From positions 1,426,001 to 1,490,000 of the forward strand of contig OY776119.1 of NCBI GenBank assembly GCA_963675135.1: DNA of 64,000 nucleotides. Direction: 5' to 3'. The stretch is from Galeopsis tetrahit (taxonomy: Eukaryota; Streptophyta; Magnoliopsida; Lamiales; Lamiaceae). Positions 36,401 to 46,930 of the stretch are shown here, piece after piece; the stretch's first letter is position 1, and every line of letters begins with the position of its first letter. Below the pieces are notes generated by a model. That model saw nothing but the letters and a program-made list of their open reading frames with translations. It made no database searches and was not told the DNA's origin. The translations under genes were made by a program, and so were the position numbers.

Positions 36401-37069
36401 TAGAGATGTTTATTCGGGCGGGTTAATCGGGGTGGCTCGTTTAACCCTGAAAAATACAGGGTTACGTTTCATGAATTATAGGACCGTTTAAAATCGGGTT
36501 TTTTTTACTCGGACCGATTAACCCGTGAGCTAAACGGAGCCAGCCCGCAGGACTACAAGGCCAGTCCGCTAATCCGAGTTGTTACCTTTTTTTTTTAATA
36601 AATAACCTAAGAACAAATTTTGGGTCATTTGACCAATAATCAGAACTATAAAGCATTAAGAAGTTCATTACTATCCATTAGTCATTATTACTATTTTTTA
36701 TTATATTATGATAATTGTTTAGCTTTATTTGGTCATATTAAGGATCAATGAGTTTTAGAATTAGAATTTGTGTTTAAATGAGTTCTAGAATTTGTGTTTA
36801 AATTATATATTTTTTTCTCATTTACTGATCATTAACTAATTATGTATTTCTTCTATTTTATTTGCTTGTTGGACGTGCCAATTGAGATCTTTAATTTTAA
36901 AAGATAAAAAAATTATTGTAGCCCGTTAGTGGCCCGTTTAGCCGGTGGCCCGCTAGGGTTAGGGTTAAGTCCCAACAATTGTAGGTCCGTTAAATATAAA
37001 CCGGTTAAGGCCCTAACCCGTTTAACACGTAACTCTATAGGGCTAGGGCCAGCCCGATAAACATCTCTA
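36401..37069. mobile_element. hAT-like non-autonomous element
   Basis: The ends TAGAGATGTTTAT and ATAAACATCTCTA are perfect inverted repeats. The flanks CTTTTTAG (36393-36400) and CTTTTTAC (37070-37077) form an 8-bp duplication with one mismatch. The GC-rich ends contain repeated GGGTTA/CCCG motifs. It has no transposase. Confidence 0.8.
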
Positions 37070-37339
37070 CTTTTTACGGAGTATTTTAGTATGTGAGAAA
37101 CTTTTGTTGTGTTTGGATGAGGGGATTTGATTTTCGAATGTATTTGAAAATTTATAAATTACATGGTTTTAGTAAATATTTAATATCCGTTAACTTATAA
37201 GTGGGTGGACACATGTTTAAGTAATGAATCGATATGGTCGTACCTTGCGTTTGACAACTTTTCTATGTCACAGTAATTTGTTTCATATTATGTTTCTTCC
37301 CTTTCATCGTGTTCAAAATCTAAAGACAGTCTTACTAAT

Positions 37340-37662
37340 TAAGCCTCCATTTACTTTGAGAACACCCCTTAAAATTTAAAATTTGTTAGGATGAATGCAC
37401 TCCTCAAATTGTTTTTTAATATCCTTTTATTTTAAAAAAACTATTTACTAAACGCACTCCAAATCTCTAATTTTACTTCCCCACCTTCCATTCTTTGCCA
37501 TAGCCCCCTCACTGGTGTCATCGGCCGCCTCCTCCCCTGGATCCCCACCTTCTCCCATCGACCGCGACCATCTTCCTCTCTGCATCGGCGTGGCCCCCTC
37601 CTTCCAGCGCCTCCATTACTCCCCATCCCCTCCCTCCGGCGCGGACCCCCACCCTCTCCCAT
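37340..37662 (+). mobile_element. Truncated Mutator-like element of the hairpin family
   Basis: The left-end-like sequence GCCTCCATTTACTTTGAGAACACCCC leads into GGATGAATGCACTCCTC and ACTATTTACTAAACGCACTCC, as in elements 2 and 4, and then a C-rich segment (37480-37660). The hairpins and the right end are missing. It stops at the cystatin-like exon fragment. Confidence 0.55.
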
Positions 37663-37724
37663 GGACTAAGATAACCTAACTTGTATTGAATACAGTCTTC
37701 CAATGGAGGCCATTCGTTTTCCAT
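37663..37724 (-). pseudogene. Short fragment of cystatin-like gene exon 1
   Basis: On the minus strand from the ATG at 37724 it reads MENEWPPLEDCIQYKLGYLS, matching MENEWPPFKECVQYKLDLLR of the gene at 59489. Homology stops after about 20 codons where Mutator-like sequence begins. The 5' flank (TCTTCGAGTTTTGCC before ATG) is also shared. A MITE sits just upstream (37774-38086). The longer open frames here continue into unrelated GC-rich DNA and are not a gene. Confidence 0.78.
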
Positions 37725-37773
37725 GGCAAAACTCGAAGAGTGAGTGAGAGAGGGAGGGAGACACTAGTATATA

Positions 37774-38086
37774 CTCCCTCCATTTTTTTATAAGTGTCAT
37801 TTTAGTTTTTTTCAATAAATTAAGATTATAAATTGTGGTCTATATTACCCTTCATTAATTACAACTAATTTTAATATAAAAATTTTGTTTGATAAAAAAT
37901 GTGGTCAAGAATGTAGCTAGTGTTCATAAATCAAATTATTTTTGTTATAAACATTTTTTGTGGAATTTATTTATGGTAATTGAATAAGGGTGAAATAGTT
38001 AAAATTAAAGAAAAAAATCATAGAATAACACTTATTTTAAAATTAGTTAAAAAGTCAAAGTAATACTTATTAAAAAATGGAGGAAG
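37774..38086. mobile_element. MITE (Stowaway-like, TA target)
   Basis: CTCCCTCCATTTTTTTATAAGTG and the inverted CTTATTAAAAAATGGAGGAAG are flanked by TA. It has inserted in the 5' flank shared by the two cystatin-like fragments: the flanking sequence resumes at 38087 in the same order as 19150-19330. It is the same family as 56725-59268. Confidence 0.75.
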
Positions 38087-38589
38087 TATAATATTAGAGA
38101 TATTGTATATTACAGATAAATTATGGTTTAATCTTTCCTTGTATATGTTGTCCATATTCTTTAATTAACACAAAGTTTATGTTTATAATTAGCCTAAAAG
38201 TCCACAAGGGTAAAAGTAATAGTATCATTTTATATAAAAATAGTATGTCAATAATTATGGAATAGAGATAAGAAAAATATAAAAGTAATAATATTTTATA
38301 TAAAAATATAAATAATTATGGGACATATTATTAAGAAAACTAACAATAATATATGTCATGTTGAAAGAAACGCTAGTACAATATATATTGGGCTAATTGC
38401 AGATTTGCAGGGTGCAGATCCCCTGCTGGGCGAAAATGCAGACCATGAAAAGGCGTCGTCTAAATATATATAGGGGAGTATTTTTTTTGGTTTCATTTAG
38501 GTTGTGTTTGGATGGGAAATTTGATTTAAAAGGAAAAAACATAAATATATATAGATATATGTGCATACATAAACAAAAAAAAATATGTA

Positions 38590-38770
38590 TATAATGTATA
38601 TCGGGGCGGGGCGGTGTATATAAATAACGTCCCTGTCCCGTCCCCAATTTAATGTTTTTCAATTTTTCCGGAAAATCAAACCGAACCCGATAAAGAGACT
38701 AAAAAACTGCTCCAATCGGGACGGGGGCGGGACGGATCACCTCGGATTCGGTATAAATTGTCATCCCTAG
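38590..38770. repeat. Truncated end of a non-autonomous DNA element
   Basis: A GC-rich cluster (GGGGCGGGGCGG, GGGACGGGGGCGGGACGG) ends in AAATTGTCATCCCTAG, a terminus commonly seen on plant hAT-like repeats and similar to TAGGGCTGACAATT at 63225. The opposite end is not found. Confidence 0.4.
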
Positions 38771-39183
38771 ATATTTGAAATGAATTTATTTAGAAATACA
38801 TAGTTTTTAAATGATATAATTTTAATTAATATTTAAAATCTTCTCAATTTTAACTTAAAAAAAAGATAATAAGTATTTCAAATACATTCATTTACTTTTT
38901 AATCCAAACATATGAACTGAATTTAAAATTTATATACCAAATCCCTTCAAATTTTGAAAAAAATCATTTAAAAAACTATACTACCAACACATTAAATCCT
39001 AACTCATACAACCTTAATTCATATATTTCACGTGTTTAAAAAAAAAAAAAAAAAAAACTACTTACGTGGCAACTCTTTTTCTCACGATATTTCACAATTC
39101 TCAATTTTTATTAAAAGTTATTTGTACTACGTGGGAATTTTTAAAAAAATGTTTGTTTTAAAAAAATATAAATTATTTATATA

Positions 39184-39461
39184 CTCCCTCTCTGTCCCGT
39201 GATTACTTGCACACTTTTCATTATTGGGACGTCCCAAAATTACTTGCACACTCTTAATATGAAAATACCCCACAAAATTAATAACCTCACAACATTATTT
39301 TATTTTCAAATTTGTCACTTCTTTTTTCCATACATTTAACTTTACACATCATCAAATTACCTAAAATACCCCTCCTTTATCTTACATCATCAACAACTAA
39401 ATCCATTTTTCTTAAACAACGTATCGGTCAAACCCTGCAAGAAATCTTGGGACGGAGGGAG
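39184..39461. mobile_element. Stowaway-like MITE
   Basis: The ends CTCCCTCTCTGTCCC and GGGACGGAGGGAG are inverted with TA on both sides. The interior resembles 21840-22104. Confidence 0.82.
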
Positions 39462-39480
39462 TATAAAGTAAACACAACTA

Positions 39481-40320
39481 GACCTAGGGACGGACCCACG
39501 CACAAGGTAAAGGGGGGCCTTGGCCCCTCCCTTTTTTTTTCATTTTTTTTACTATTATATGCATATGTAATTTTGTATAATGTAGGTATTATGTAGTACT
39601 ATATGAGTATATATTTCCTTAGAATATTATTGGACCCTCGTTTGTGTCTAAAAAATTACTGGACTCTTATAATTTTTTTGTTGGGCTTTAAATTGAATAA
39701 TTTTTTTTTCATATTATTTGAATAATTCTATATTTTTTATTTTCTCCTTACAATTTAAAACCTTTTATTATTTATTTTAATTTCTCAACAAATTGGTTGG
39801 GTCGTAAAATTTTAATATGTGTTTTACTTAAATTTGATTAAATTTCATTTAGTGTTTATTAAAAGATGAATAAATTTATATAGTAATGATTTACACACAT
39901 ATTTAATAAAAAAATTATTCGATAGTGACTACTCGAAATATGGGTGGTACGTATTAGTAACTCTTGTTCTCACACTTACATCTTCTATGACTACCATCTA
40001 CAATCATTTTTTTACTATAAACTTAATCAAGACTACACTTTGAAACAAACTTTAGGATGAATTTTAATAGATTTCCGTGTAAATGCATAAGCAAATTGTA
40101 AAAATAATTGTATATACTAAATTGTAGATGAATTTTACGGTGTGCTTCGTTGTAATATATTCAGGACGTACATATTATTTATTTTATGGTATTTAAAGAT
40201 GAATATTGACATATATAGATGTAAAAATATAATATTTGAAGTTGGTGTTGAACATATATATATTAGTATTGAAAGTTGTATATCGGCCCCCCTTAACGCA
40301 AAATCATTGGTCCGCCCATG
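39481..40320. mobile_element. hAT-like non-autonomous element
   Basis: The left end (CTAGGGACGGACCC, then GGGGGGCC) and inverted right end (GGCCCCCC, then GGTCCGCCCATG) are related. The left flank is CACAACTA (39473-39480). The right flank reads CACAA (40321-40325), then a solo LTR, then CTA at 41775-41777. Removing the LTR with one CACAA restores a perfect 8-bp duplication. The interior is AT-rich and non-coding. Confidence 0.75.
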
Positions 40321-40325
40321 CACAA

Positions 40326-41769
40326 TGATTCGGGTGTAATTTACACATTTTTGATGCGCATGTGAAGCTCATTTTTAGTGTGAATTCATTGATTTATGGG
40401 TTGATTATGATTGTTTTGATCAAAATAAGAGAAAGGTGGTGTTTTGTCGATTTTGTAGGAAAAACGAAGGATTTTGGGAGCAAAACACCTACTACAATTC
40501 ACTGGACCAAAGAGACGAAAAAGCATGTCGGGTAGAATCAACCTGGTCGGGTGGTTTTAGCCCGGCCTCGCTCTGTCCAGCCTAGAGCTTCGTATTTTGC
40601 CCGGTTAGAATCGACCTGGCCGGGTGGATTCCACCCGGGCAAGCCAATTTCACCTCTCGCTTCGTATTTCGGCCAGGTGGCATGCCCGGGTAGAATCCAC
40701 CCGGTCGGGTCACATGCTCCTCAGGGGTTTTTGGCCATTTTCTCCATTTTTGAGGGACCAACTTGTAATTTTTGTATCCAAACCCTACTCCAACACTATA
40801 TAAGCCCCAATTCGTGAAATCACTTGTACCTTCACCCAATTCTTCAATTTCCACACATACAAACACATACTTGGAGGTGATTTGGCCATATCTTCTTCAT
40901 TTCTTCATCAATTCATGCAAGAAATGAATCAATAGCTTGGAAATTCCATCCTCCACCATATTTTAGACTAAGCTTTCTATTTCTCTCTCTTTTTATTTAG
41001 TTATTTTATTTAGTTTTGCTTATTTGATTATGTTGGTTCTTGGCTAGAACACTTTTGGTGTTTATGAACTAATTTCTTGCTTTAAATGGTGTTTATCTCT
41101 TATTTGTATACTTAATTCTCATTTGGAAGCATGTTATTATTGGCCATGATAATATGTTTAATCTAATGTTAATTGGGGTAGTATTGAGAGATTTATCCCA
41201 TTAATCGTATACAAGCATGCAACCCGGTATTATTATGATCTCGAGAGATAATTAGTTACCGGGAGGGAATTGAATGATCTTTGAGGCTATATTAGGTGGT
41301 GTGATGTTTGTAATGTAGAGATACGAACTTATGTCGCATGCTCCTTTGGATTAATTGTATCGAGAGAATGATTAATTCTTCTTTAGTGGTCAACCCTATA
41401 AGAGGATAACCTTAATTGCCATTTGAATGAGTTACAAATCATAAATGGATATCTAAATGTTGCAAATGCATTGGAACCTATTTTCTCATCTTGAGTTCAT
41501 CCGTATTTTCTCTCGTTTATTTGAATTGCATGATATTTGATCGATTTTTATATTACTCTCTCAATTGTTTACTTGTGACAACCTTTGGCAGACAATTTTA
41601 GGGTAATTAACCACTCCACTTTATCGATCACGTCTATTTAGAACTAAAATCGACAAACTTCACTTTTATCACTACACCTTCTCGTGGGATCGACCTCGTA
41701 CTTATCACACTACGATAGACGCCGTATACTTGCGGTCGTGTAATCTAGTGTTGCATAATACGTGAATCA
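40326..41769 (+). mobile_element. Solo LTR (1444 bp)
   Basis: It starts TGATTCGGGTG and ends ACGTGAATCA (TG...CA with inverted TGATTC/GAATCA), flanked by a perfect 5-bp duplication CACAA (40321-40325 and 41770-41774). It contains no coding domain, PBS or polypurine tract. A GC-rich cluster of imperfect repeats (40527-40710, such as CGGGTAGAATC and CCGGGTGGATTCC) and the GGGATCGACCTCGTACTTATC block near the 3' end suggest the same broad family as the solo LTR at 8927-10790. A TATA-like CACTATATAAGCC lies at 40793. It was inserted into the target duplication of the adjoining hAT-like element. Confidence 0.85.
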
Positions 41770-41777
41770 CACAACTA

Positions 41778-42770
41778 TGTACAATGCACAGACACATGTG
41801 ATTCAAATATGTACAATCATGATGTAGAAAGAGTGTAAGTAAAGGACATTAATTGAAAATAGCAACCGATGATATGAGTGTTGGATTGACATAACATTTG
41901 AGGTTTATAGTTATCGTGGAAAAAAAATTGTAGAACCTTACAAAAGCCTACAAAATTCATTAGTAAATAAAATGAATTTGAACATAGGCCTTGTATAAGT
42001 AATAAAGTAACAAAAAAAAAAACGTATCATTTCTGATAATAAAACATAATAAGTTTTTTTAGAATTGATTTGACACAATATTATTTTTTACACAAATATT
42101 TAATTGTCACACAACTTCAATCATTCAAGAAAAAACCATAAATGATGGACAAAGTATTTTGTGTTGTTTATCTTTAACCTAAAAATCTTTTGTTATTCTT
42201 CTGAAATTCTCTATTAATTAAAAAATGAATGAATAATATGAAAGTTGCTCATATTGAATATTAAAGCAAGTGTTCTTCATCTTATTAAACCCACTAATTA
42301 TAATTATGAAACATATATTAATAAGCTAAAATCACTTATACAAAGAAATTCCTATAAAAATTAATAAAGAAATTCTTGTAAAATTATTATTTGAGTTGAG
42401 AAAACAAAAAGTTTAAAATACAAACAATGAAAGTAAACGAGCAGCAGGTGATAGAGGCTGAATTTATATTATATGGAATCACGAAGAACTTCATCAAGTG
42501 AAAAAATCCAATTAGAGAATCAGAAGAGGCCTAATATAAAAAATACAAATGAACAATAAAATGAATTAAAAAGTATATACTATTGTTGCAGCAATTTATC
42601 GAATCCAATCTCAACCTGAAATCTCTATAGCACGGCTACGGTGCAAAATAGAGGATGCGAAGAGAAAATAAGAATTAGAACGGTTTTTATCAAAGGAGAA
42701 GACAAATTTTCATAACCACTTTTGTTATTCACGGTATTCAAAAAATATAAATAAATAAATTTAAAATTTG
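41778..42770. other. AT-rich intergenic DNA
   Basis: No gene, complete repeat or terminal-repeat pair is recognised in this stretch. Confidence 0.5.
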
Positions 42771-42774
42771 TTGA

Positions 42775-43424
42775 CATTTGGTCGAGTTTTTTGGTCGACA
42801 TTAGTTGGTCGATTTTTTTTTGAATTTTTTTGATAACTTTAGGTCGACCAAAATACACTCGTCGACACCCTGTTGTCGACGAGAGTGTATTTCTGTCGAA
42901 ATATATATATAAAAAAAAAAATCAAACATGGGAGGCTAACGGTGGAGCTGCCACTGCCGGATCGAGTTTGGGAGGGCGACGTCTTGCGTGGGGAGGCCAA
43001 CGGTGGCCTATTGGATGGGTGGCCGTCGACGACGTGGGGGTTGATGGGGGTGGGGGCGACGGGAAAATAGACTTAAAAAAAGAATAAAAGAGGAGAAGAG
43101 GGGAGGGAGAGAAGAGAGAGGGAGAGGGCGGCGACCCATGGACGGGCTGCGACGGCGTAGCTTCTTTGTTTTTTTTTTTTTTTTTAACAGAGAAGGGAGA
43201 GGGAGGGGGAGAGCGGCGGCGGGAGGCTGGCTGCAGGAGGGGGCGGTGGCAGGTGGAGCGGCCGTCGGTTGGGAAGGGAAGGGGAAGGAGAGTGGGAGAA
43301 ATTAGAATTTGAAGGAGTGTGTTTAGGACAATTTAAAGAGGATGCATTCATCCACATATTTTAGTGGGTGTGCATTAATCGGGGGAGTGTTCTAAACTGA
43401 AATGGAGGTGTAAATAGTCAGACC
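42775..43424 (-). mobile_element. Mutator-like non-autonomous element 4 (hairpin family), left end uncertain
   Basis: The end at 43424 (AATGGAGGTGTAAATAGTCAGACC) matches the ends of element 2. On the minus strand a C-rich gene-like segment (43310-42930) is followed by a GTCGAC hairpin (about 42840-42900). The far inverted end was not found, so the left limit is only the edge of the hairpin region. Confidence 0.6.
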
Positions 43425-43480
43425 CATTCATAAATTTGGAGGCCCACACCTATTTTGATGAATGGGAGGATTACACGCAG

Positions 43481-44527
43481 CGTTGGCTATATACCCCTCC
43501 AGTTCTGTTAAGTATACTCCTCAGATTAATGTACTCCCCTGAGTATGATAAATGTTAGATGTACTCTCCTCAAAATTACCCAAATTACCCTTTTTTTCAA
43601 CAAATGTTAAATATACTCGCCCATTAAAAACCCTAATATCACTTTTCCTCATCTTTCTTCTTCCTCTTTTCTTAAAAAAAAAAACCTTAATTTTCTGCCC
43701 GACCGCTGCCGGCGACACCGCCGCCCCGCCCTCATCTGCCACCCCTGCGCGCGGCCCCCGCCTTGAGCGCGGCCCTCCGCCCCGTCACCCCTGCGCGCAA
43801 CCTTCCGCCCCGTCGTCCCTGCGTGCAGCCCTCCGCCCCAGTCGTCGCCCCTGCGCGCGGTCCCCGCTGCAGACGCCTCCCTGCGCGCGGCCCCCGCCCC
43901 AGCCGCCGTCGTCTGCAACACAGGTAGGGTTTTTTCCCTTTTTTTTTTCGACGACCTTTAATTGAAAATATAAACTTTCGTGGACAACTAATTGTCGACG
44001 ATTGTGTATATTGTCGATTAACAGTTGTCGAAAATTTTTAATTTTTTTTTTTAAATTTCTTTCGATGAATAGTTGCCGACAAGAATGCTTCTCGTCAACA
44101 AACCAGTGTTGACGAGAGTATTTTTCATCAACAAACTAGTTCGATCGACACTGGTTTGTCGAAAATATGTCAATGTTTTTATTTTTTGTTTAATGTTAGA
44201 AAATATGTTGAATGTTTATTTTGGAGGTGGAAGTCGGCGGCGGCGGCCGGAGTGTTGGTTTTTTTTTTTGAATTACATTAAATACCCATCCTTTTTTTCC
44301 CTCCCCATGACTCGAACCCAGGATCTAAGGCCTAGGTAGCGGCCGGAGTGTTGGTGGTGGCTGCAAAAATTAGGGTTATGGTTAGAATTATTTTTTTAGG
44401 GTTAAGGGGGTGTATTCATCTAACAAATATGTATAAAAGGGTAAATTGGGTATTTAATATGTATATTTAATTAATAAATGAAGAGGGGGAGTATACTTAA
44501 CAGAGCTGGGGGTATATAGCCAACGAC
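43481..44527 (+). mobile_element. Mutator-like non-autonomous element 5 (hairpin family), intact ends
   Basis: The left end CGTTGGCTATATACCCC and inverted right end match over about 40 bp (GTTGGCTATATACC, CTCTGTTAAGTATACTCC). TTACACGCAG lies on both sides (43471-43480 and 44528-44537), giving a 9-10 bp duplication as in Mutator-type insertions. The interior holds AAACCCTAATATC, a GC-rich gene-like segment (43700-43920) and GTCGA hairpins (43950-44160). A SINE is nested at 44260-44338. No transposase is present. Confidence 0.82.
44260..44338 (-). mobile_element. 5'-truncated tRNA-derived SINE with 17-bp target duplication
   Basis: On the minus strand it carries a pol III B box (GGTTCGAGTCA) after CTAAGGATCCTGG-like sequence, then GGATGGGTATTTAA and a terminal A run. 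It matches the 3' two-thirds of the SINE at 59289. GCGGCCGGAGTGTTGGT is repeated perfectly at 44243-44259 and 44339-44355. Box A is absent, so the copy is 5' truncated. Confidence 0.88.
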
Positions 44528-44799
44528 TTACACGCAGCTGGAGAATGGGGCCCATTTTAATATTTGGCTTCCGCCATTCAGCACACGGAGGTGTAGTTTT
44601 TAGTAGGGGAGGCCTATCATATTTAAATATTCTTTACTTTTTATATAGATTTTAATTTAGTATTTCATTTTATTTGTGAGATTGAAGGTAATATTTTTCT
44701 TTAATTTATGTTCATTATTTATTAGTCGAGATTTATGGACAAGTCATCTAAAGGAGCCGTTACAAATAGTTTCAATTTTTAAGTGGATTAACTATCATT

Positions 44800-45010
44800 C
44801 GGTTGAGCTCTAACTTGACACATGGATTGTTACAACGATAATGTTTATTTTCGAGCACATTTTATCAAAATATTTTAATTTTATTTTTCTTTCGACAAAA
44901 ATGTCTTTATTCGATACATTATTGTCGATCATATGCCTTATTTTCGACAAATCAGTGTCAATCAACATTGATTTGTCGAAAATAAGGTCAATTTTTTTTT
45001 TTTTTTTGAG
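44800..45010 (+). repeat. Isolated hairpin core of the Mutator-like family
   Basis: TTTCGACAAAAATGTC, TTATTGTCGATCATATGCC and ATTTGTCGAAAATAAGG form imperfect hairpins like those inside elements 1, 2, 4 and 5, but no terminal repeats were found. Confidence 0.4.
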
Positions 45011-45209
45011 ATTTTGTTGGGTTTTTTCGTTTTGATTTTTTGGCCCGCATGGCCAATCGGGCTTAGACTGGCTCTGGCCCATCATAAATTAAACCCTAAC
45101 CCTACCTTTCTTCCTTCATTCCACATTTCTTCAGCCTCCCCACCCTTTTCCTTCCTCCTCTCTGTCTTCATCCGCCGCTCGCCGCCTCCTTTCCGCCGTG
45201 AAGCTTAAT

Positions 45210-46140
45210 TCTATGTCATTAATGTTATTATCTCTAAACACGCCACCCTCTTCTTTCACTCCTCACTGATCCAGCCCTGCCACCGGCCATCTCTAGCCAC
45301 AGGCGCACACCGCCGGCCATCTCCGGCCGCCTTAACCTCCAGCCAAATCCAGAGGTCCACCACGAGCGCAACCACCACCCGCCGCAGGTTAACCTCCTGC
45401 AAAATCCAGAGGTGATTCCCCGGCTATGCACTCCTCCACCACTCTAGTCTCGGGCAACGAACTGTAAGTTGAAAATATCGCGTATTTATGGATCTATTTT
45501 AGTATTTAAAAGAATTAACCTAAAACCTAAAACCTAAAAAAAATTATGATTCAATCATCTATGTAACTTGCATAGTCTTCAGATACATTCAAATGTATCA
45601 AGGAGGCTGTATAAGTTTTGGTTTTACTCGATTTGTTGTTGCTTCTTCAGATACATTCAAATGTATCAAGGAGGCTGTATAAGTTTTGGTTTTACTCGAT
45701 TTGTTGTTGCTTTGATCCGATGGAATTTCTGGATTTTTCGATTTTTTTCTTTTAAAAAAGTTTTAACAGGTTTTTCTTAAATTGTGGTTTAGTTAGGTCA
45801 TTGTTGTAGTAGTAGGTAGCTCCCATTATAAAATTGGTCTCGTATTAACAAAGCTCACCAATTTGCTTAATTTCATAAAAGCTGAAATGATGAACAGCCT
45901 TGTCCTCAAGGCTGAATTGATGCCTAATGCACCGTAGGAAACCCTGATTTTCTCGAATTGTGAACTGTAACATAAAGATTTTAGTGGCTGAAAATAGGAA
46001 CCCTAAGTGAATGCAATAGTCTCTTGGCTGCTGGTGGCCTCTGCGATTGATAGACAATCGAGTCCAGCTTTGGTTCTTGGGATGTGTAGGCAATGGGGCA
46101 ACCATTGGGGGAAAAAATCTAGCCAGGGGTCGCGTCCCAA
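45210..46140 (+). repeat. Dispersed gene-like repeat, copy C
   Basis: AACACGCCACCCTCTTCTTTCACTCC (45237), AACCTCCAGCCAAATCCAGAG (45332), ACCTAAAACCTAAAA (45519) and GAACAGCCTTGTCCTCAAGG (45893) are shared with copies A and B. It holds an exact 68-bp tandem duplication at 45576-45711. The open frames in the C-rich leader have no recognisable domain. Confidence 0.5.
45576..45711. repeat. Exact tandem duplication of 68 bp
   Basis: 45576-45643 and 45644-45711 are identical (TCTTCAGATACATTC ... TTGTTGTTGCT), which indicates a very recent slippage or unequal exchange. Confidence 0.9.
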
Positions 46141-46299
46141 CGTGTCAATCCTTGTGACAGAACGCGTTGTGTTTCTCTAGCAGTATGAAGTAGTACCTAA
46201 GTTTGGCCATAGAGAGCATACATAATATATTGGGTTTCCAAAGCTTTTCATACATATAAGATTTTTCTCTCTCAGAGGTTTTCCAACGGTACCCAAATT

Positions 46300-46930
46300 G
46301 TGTCTCAAAAGATTCAATCGCCTTCTCCTTTGTATCGTGTCACACTTCGTGCTCAAAGATTCCATCGTCTTCTCCTTTGTATTGTGTCACACTTCGTGCT
46401 CAAAGATTCCATCGTCTTCTCCTTTGTGTGTCACACTTCGTGCTCAAAGATTCCATCGTCTTTCCTCTGTATTGTGTCACACTTCGTGCTCAAAGATTCC
46501 ATCGTCTTCTCCTTTGTATTGTGTCACACTTCGTGCTCAATGATTCCATCGTCTTCTCCTTTGTATTGTGTCACACTTCGTGCTCAAAGATTCCATCGTC
46601 TTCTCCTTTGTATTGTGTCACACTTCGTGCTCAATGATTCCATCGTCTTCTCCTTTGTGTGTCCAAACTTCGTGCTCAAAGATTCCATCGTCTTCTCCTT
46701 TGTGTCAAACTTCGTGCTCAAAGATTCCATCGTCTTCTCCTTTGTGTGTCCAAACTTCGTGCTCAAAGATTCCATCGTCTTCTCCTTTGTGTGTCCAAAC
46801 TTCGTGCTCAAAGATTCCATCGTCTTCTCCTTTGATTGTCAAACTTTGTGCTCAAAGATTCAATCATCTTCTCCTTTGTGTCACACTTCATGCTTCAGAA
46901 GATTCAACCATCTTCTCCTTTTTGTACTCC
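46300..46930 (+). repeat. Minisatellite with ~14 units of about 40-47 bp
   Basis: The unit CTTCGTGCTCAAAGATTCC then ATCGTCTTCTCCTTTGT recurs from 46300 to about 46930. Unit lengths vary by small indels around a TTGTGTCA linker, and a few units carry AATGATTCC. One further partial unit lies at 49489-49530. Open frames in several phases are a consequence of the repeat. Confidence 0.92.

Noticed and set aside
37441..37662. Gly/Arg-rich minus-strand ORF continuing from MENEWPP
   Set aside because: Only the first ~20 codons match the cystatin-like exon; the rest is Mutator-like GC-rich DNA read by chance.
40551..40866. ORFs on both strands in the GC-rich patch
   Set aside because: They lie in the internal repeats of a solo LTR and mirror each other; explained by the repeat.
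43552..43965. 137-residue C-rich ORF and its antisense partner
   Set aside because: Both strands are open because of GC-rich low-complexity sequence inside a Mutator-like element; no conserved protein.
46300..46930. CRISPR-like array
   Set aside because: Repeats are contiguous and variable with no unique spacers, in a plant nuclear context; it is a minisatellite.
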